Below are positions 61,268 to 64,000 of a stretch of DNA of 64,000 nt, piece by piece. The DNA is from Fulvitalea axinellae (lineage in GTDB: Bacteria; Bacteroidota; Bacteroidia; Cytophagales; Cyclobacteriaceae), in contig NZ_AP025314.1 of assembly GCF_036492835.1 (NCBI RefSeq), forward strand, positions 4,568,010 through 4,632,009, written 5' to 3'. How positions within the stretch are numbered: the first letter of the stretch is position 1; the number at the start of each line of letters is the position of its first letter. The position numbers and the translations under genes are program-made. The notes under the pieces are model-generated. The model searched no databases and was not told where the DNA came from. It worked only from the letters and a program-made list of their open reading frames with translations.

Positions 61268-62968
61268 TTAGTCGATCTCGACCAAATCTTTAGTCACGTT
61301 ATAGATGTGGTTACCCAACAGCTCGAACGAGAACACCATATCGTAGTAAAGAATACCGCTCTTGATCGAGTAATCTCCCTGCTCAATGGCCTTGATGTTC
61401 TGCTTACGGTAAACCTTTCTCTGCTCATCGATCTTCTTTTCGATCTCATAAGCGAAGTCACGGTTATCAGGCTCCACATTTTCGAGCTCAAGGTGCTCGT
61501 TCATTTTGGCGAAAGCCTCCTTGTTAAGGTCGCACATCTGAAGAAGGTTCTTCGTCTGCTTATCCGTAAACTCGATGCCTTTCGAATGTTTCTTATTGAT
61601 AGCCTTGGCTATTCGCAAGTGGATGTCGGCCGTGCGCTCCAAGTCGTCGATGATACTCATCAATTCCTGAATGCCCATACTTCCGCCACTACCCATCGGA
61701 GAGGCTTCCGCAAGTTTGGTCAAGTAAGCCGCCACTTCCGTTTTCAACTCATCCGTGCGTTGCTCTTTGGCCTTCACCTTCGCAAAGCAACCTTCCACCT
61801 CTTTGGCGGAGCTGGCTTTCAGCATCGTCTCAATATCCTCACCGATTTCGGAAGCCAAAACGCCGAATCTGCGCACTTCCTCACGGGCTTCCTGCAACGA
61901 AGAAGCGATACCTTCGCCCATATACTCCAAGTGCGATTCCTCGTCGCGCTCGTGTTTTGTAGGCACCATCTTTATCACAATCTTCTTAATCGCGTTTACG
62001 AACCAGATAAGAAGAAGAACATTGACAATATTAAACGCTGTATGGAAAAGCGAAAGGCCATAACGGAAATAGTCTCCCGAACCTTCTGCGTATCCCAATA
62101 CATCAACAATCATATACTTTACTCCCGAAACGAAAAACGGGAAGACCAAGAACATCCAGAGTACGCCGAATACGTTGAAAATCAAATGCGCTCGGGCGGC
62201 TCGCTTGGCATAAACGTTACCGATCATCGCGGCCATATTCGCCGTAACCGTTGTTCCGATGTTCTCACCCATTACGATACCGCAAGCGATATCCAATGGA
62301 ATAATACCGCTACTAACCAATGTCAGCGTAATAGCCATCGCCGCACTGGACGATTGTACAAGAACGGTAAGTAACGCTCCAAAAATCACGGCAATAGGCA
62401 CTGCCGCAAACCCAAGATCATTCAAAAAAGAAATGAAAGACAAGGCTTCCGGATTACTTTTCATGTCTTGCGGAAGAATCGCCGTCATGGTACCCTTCAG
62501 CTCCTGAAGACCCATAAAAAGCAAGGCGAAACCGATAAGCACTTCGGCCCACTGTTTTACTTTGACGTTCTTGGAGAACATCATAGGGAATGCCACCGCA
62601 ATAATAGGCAATGCGATAGCCGCTATCTTGAATTTCCCGAATCCAAGAAACGACAACAACCAACTCGTGACCGTGGTACCGATATTGGCACCCATAATCA
62701 CCCCGATGGACTGTCCCAAAGTCATAAGCCCCGCATTCACGAAACTCACCACCATCACCGTCGTGGCCGAAGAAGATTGGATCAGCACCGTAATGCCCAC
62801 CCCGCTCAGGAGGCCCAATACCCGGTTTGACGTCATCGTCCCCAAAATAGAGCGCATCTTATCACCCGCTACATTTTGGATGCCTTCGCTCATCACTTTC
62901 ATCCCGTAGATGAAAAAGCCCAAGGCACCGACGATTTTCAACAATTCAATAAATCCGAAGCTCATCAA
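61268..62968 (-). CDS. Na/Pi cotransporter family protein with C-terminal PhoU-like domain
   Basis: 566 residues. The membrane half (1-320) has the inverted-repeat signature of NptA/SLC34-type sodium-phosphate transporters: LIQSSSATTVMVVSFVNAGLM and GANIGTTVTSW in the first half, VLVQSSSAAMAITLTLV and GENIGTTVTAN in the second. The C-terminal 200 residues are helical and PhoU-like (LASEIGEDIETMLKASS, DDLERTADIHLRIAKAINKKHSKG). Probable sodium-coupled phosphate uptake at the inner membrane; direction cannot be read from sequence. Divergent from a second Na/Pi gene 484 bp away. Confidence 0.93.
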   Translation of the reverse strand: MMSFGFIELLKIVGALGFFIYGMKVMSEGIQNVAGDKMRSILGTMTSNRVLGLLSGVGITVLIQSSSATTVMVVSFVNAGLMTLGQSIGVIMGANIGTTVTSWLLSFLGFGKFKIAAIALPIIAVAFPMMFSKNVKVKQWAEVLIGFALLFMGLQELKGTMTAILPQDMKSNPEALSFISFLNDLGFAAVPIAVIFGALLTVLVQSSSAAMAITLTLVSSGIIPLDIACGIVMGENIGTTVTANMAAMIGNVYAKRAARAHLIFNVFGVLWMFLVFPFFVSGVKYMIVDVLGYAEGSGDYFRYGLSLFHTAFNIVNVLLLIWFVNAIKKIVIKMVPTKHERDEESHLEYMGEGIASSLQEAREEVRRFGVLASEIGEDIETMLKASSAKEVEGCFAKVKAKEQRTDELKTEVAAYLTKLAEASPMGSGGSMGIQELMSIIDDLERTADIHLRIAKAINKKHSKGIEFTDKQTKNLLQMCDLNKEAFAKMNEHLELENVEPDNRDFAYEIEKKIDEQRKVYRKQNIKAIEQGDYSIKSGILYYDMVFSFELLGNHIYNVTKDLVEID

Positions 62969-63452
62969 TTCAGTTGATTAGAGATAATAATTTCTTCGCA
63001 ATATCCGAAACCCTCACGTTCAGTTTACCGTAAGGTCTCGCATGCAAAGCAAGCACAAAGCTATATGGTTTTCAGAGATTGCATATTAAATTATTGTTAA
63101 TATATCTTGAGTTCATAAAAGGGTGCAAAAACGGATAAATTTTATTCACAAACGCCAAAAACGGACTTTTGACCCTAGCCTACCTCTGGCGAGACGCCTT
63201 TTTCTGAATGAACGTTCAGAGGATCACTTAATAAACCGGTCATATAGCGATTCGTAAGCCGGACAACTCTGATTTGGCATTTCTTAACAATTGCTTCATA
63301 AGACGAATACCTCAAATTCTACCTCAATGCGCTATTTTTGCTCACAGTTCGGACAACTGGGCAAGCTGACGGCATTCGATTTTTGCCAAAGCAGCGCTGA
63401 AAAAAACACCGAACTGGCATTGAGGGGACAAAAGTGATCGGATAGGGCGAGT
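62969..63452. other. 484-bp divergent region between two Na/Pi transporter genes
   Basis: AT-rich, no coding frames. On the minus strand TAGCTTTG (63056-63063) is an exact -7 box for the 61268-62968 gene (the -33 element is not clear). Also present: ggcg-aga-cgcc followed by TTTTT (63188-63203), and a 10-bp palindrome tgaacgttca (63209-63218) inside a longer tctgaa/ttcaga inverted repeat. Confidence 0.5.
63056..63063 (-). promoter_or_regulatory. -7 promoter box for the Na/Pi cotransporter gene
   Basis: CAAAGCTA on plus equals TAGCTTTG on minus, an exact TAnnTTTG; 88 bp before the start codon. No TTG at the expected -33 distance. Confidence 0.45.
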
Positions 63453-64000
63453 ATGTTTAAGTCATCCAACATTACAGACAGATCCAGTAGCGTACAGCTC
63501 ATCGGCAAACTGCTGATGACGGCGTTTATTCTGGCTTTCTTCGTGTTTTCGGTGGAATTAACCACGGATGCTTTCGAGCATCTAGGGAAAGGTACGGCCC
63601 AAACCATACTCAGCGTTGCCTCCAACCCTTTCGTTGGCCTGTTTGTCGGCCTGTTGATCACGGCCCTGATCCAGAGTAGCTCCACTTGCACCTCAATGGT
63701 AATCGCATTGGTCGCAGCCAATACACTCAGCGTAAAGGACGCCATCCCGATAGTAATGGGAGCGAACGTTGGCACTACGCTAACCAGCACTATTGTGGCG
63801 CTCGGTTTCCTTTCGGAAAAGAAAAGCTTCCGCAAAGCCATTTCCGCCGCAATGCTCCATGACGCATTCAATATCCTTAGCGTCATGATCCTATTTCCCT
63901 TGGAGTTGCGCTATGGTATTCTTTCCAACTCCGCCGAGTGGCTGGCCGGAATGTTCAGTATCAACAAAACAACAGCCATTGGCGCCGAAACCCACCAATC
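63453..64000 (+). CDS. Second Na/Pi cotransporter family protein, 3'-truncated by window
   Basis: 182 residues visible from ATG 63453, frame open to the window end. First helix about 15-35, then the family signature ALIQSSSTCTSMVIALVAANTLS, GANVGTTLTSTIVALGF, and the amphipathic SFRKAISAAMLHDAFNILS. The pattern equals the first half of the membrane domain of the gene at 61268-62968. N-terminal MFKSSNITDRSSS has no signal peptide. The rest, including any PhoU domain, lies outside the window. Confidence 0.9.
   Translation, partial: MFKSSNITDRSSSVQLIGKLLMTAFILAFFVFSVELTTDAFEHLGKGTAQTILSVASNPFVGLFVGLLITALIQSSSTCTSMVIALVAANTLSVKDAIPIVMGANVGTTLTSTIVALGFLSEKKSFRKAISAAMLHDAFNILSVMILFPLELRYGILSNSAEWLAGMFSINKTTAIGAETHQ

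Noticed and set aside
61089..61271. 60-codon plus-strand frame after the YdjM-type gene
   Set aside because: It runs across a hairpin and the minus-strand terminator into the convergent gene; no coding character.
61307..62374. 355-codon plus-strand frame
   Set aside because: Antisense to the Na/Pi cotransporter gene; composition without family similarity.
1..64000. CRISPR arrays, prophage, toxin-antitoxin or restriction systems
   Set aside because: No regularly spaced repeats, phage structural genes or recognisable defence proteins were seen on either strand.

Overview
The window reads as a chromosomal segment of a member of the Bacteroidota, most likely a free-living aerobic Cytophagales-type bacterium. 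The evidence is a subtilase with a type IX secretion (T9SS) C-terminal domain, a GldJ-like gliding lipoprotein, a TonB-dependent receptor with a carboxypeptidase-regulatory-like domain, a DUF3667 protein, a fused CcoNO oxidase subunit, and Bacteroidota-type promoters (TTG-N19-TAnnTTTG) instead of -35/-10 boxes. I do not name a species.

Layout. 1-9 kb: 3' part of pyrD, a double AhpD-fold protein, a lipocalin-like lipoprotein, a secreted subtilase, a DUF368 membrane protein joined to aroE, an ECF sigma factor and a DUF417 membrane protein. 9-14.5 kb: a Tat-signal aminotransferase, a DUF3667 membrane protein and a TonB-dependent receptor. 14.6-23.8 kb: an ABC/GntR efflux-type operon, then a tripartite RND efflux operon followed by a Spy/CpxP-like protein. 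24-27.2 kb: a phosphate-selective-type porin and one intact insertion sequence with 18-bp inverted ends. 27.3-32.6 kb (minus strand): gldJ-like gene, mfd and a LEA14-like lipoprotein. 32.7-36.3 kb: a radical SAM/SPASM protein, a sensor histidine kinase and malate dehydrogenase. 36.5-42.6 kb: a MarR regulator and a fadN-fadA-fadE beta-oxidation operon. 43.7-49.9 kb: 2-oxoglutarate dehydrogenase sucA-sucB-lpdA, with a four-helix-bundle gene cassette inserted before lpdA. 50.3-53.2 kb: a small conserved-looking protein, three identical tRNA-Arg(ACG) genes and glgB. 53.7-61.1 kb: a cbb3 oxidase cluster (ccoNO, ccoQ, ccoP, ccoG, ccoH/fixH, a SafE-like protein) and a YdjM-type membrane hydrolase. 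61.3-64 kb: two divergent Na/Pi-cotransporter genes, the second cut by the window end.

The genes fit an oxygen-respiring heterotroph: fatty-acid oxidation and TCA-cycle enzymes (fad, mdh, sucAB-lpdA) feed a high-affinity cbb3 oxidase, with envelope transport and export functions around them. Two genes are too short for ordinary ORF calling or run off the window edge and were found by direct reading: ccoQ (55955-56125) and the second Na/Pi transporter (63453 to the end).

Most content is ordinary core genome. The observations that most deserve a second look are: the three tRNA-Arg genes, in which the near-universal G19-C56 tertiary pair appears replaced by A19-U56; the four-helix-bundle cassette bounded by inverted and direct repeats inside the sucAB-lpd operon; perfect 14-bp palindromes upstream of marR-fad and of ccoNO; a recurrent GC-rich hairpin without U-tract in the gaps of the cco and fad operons; and a 2-oxoglutarate dehydrogenase E2 with two lipoyl domains. 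I saw no CRISPR array, prophage, toxin-antitoxin pair or defence island.
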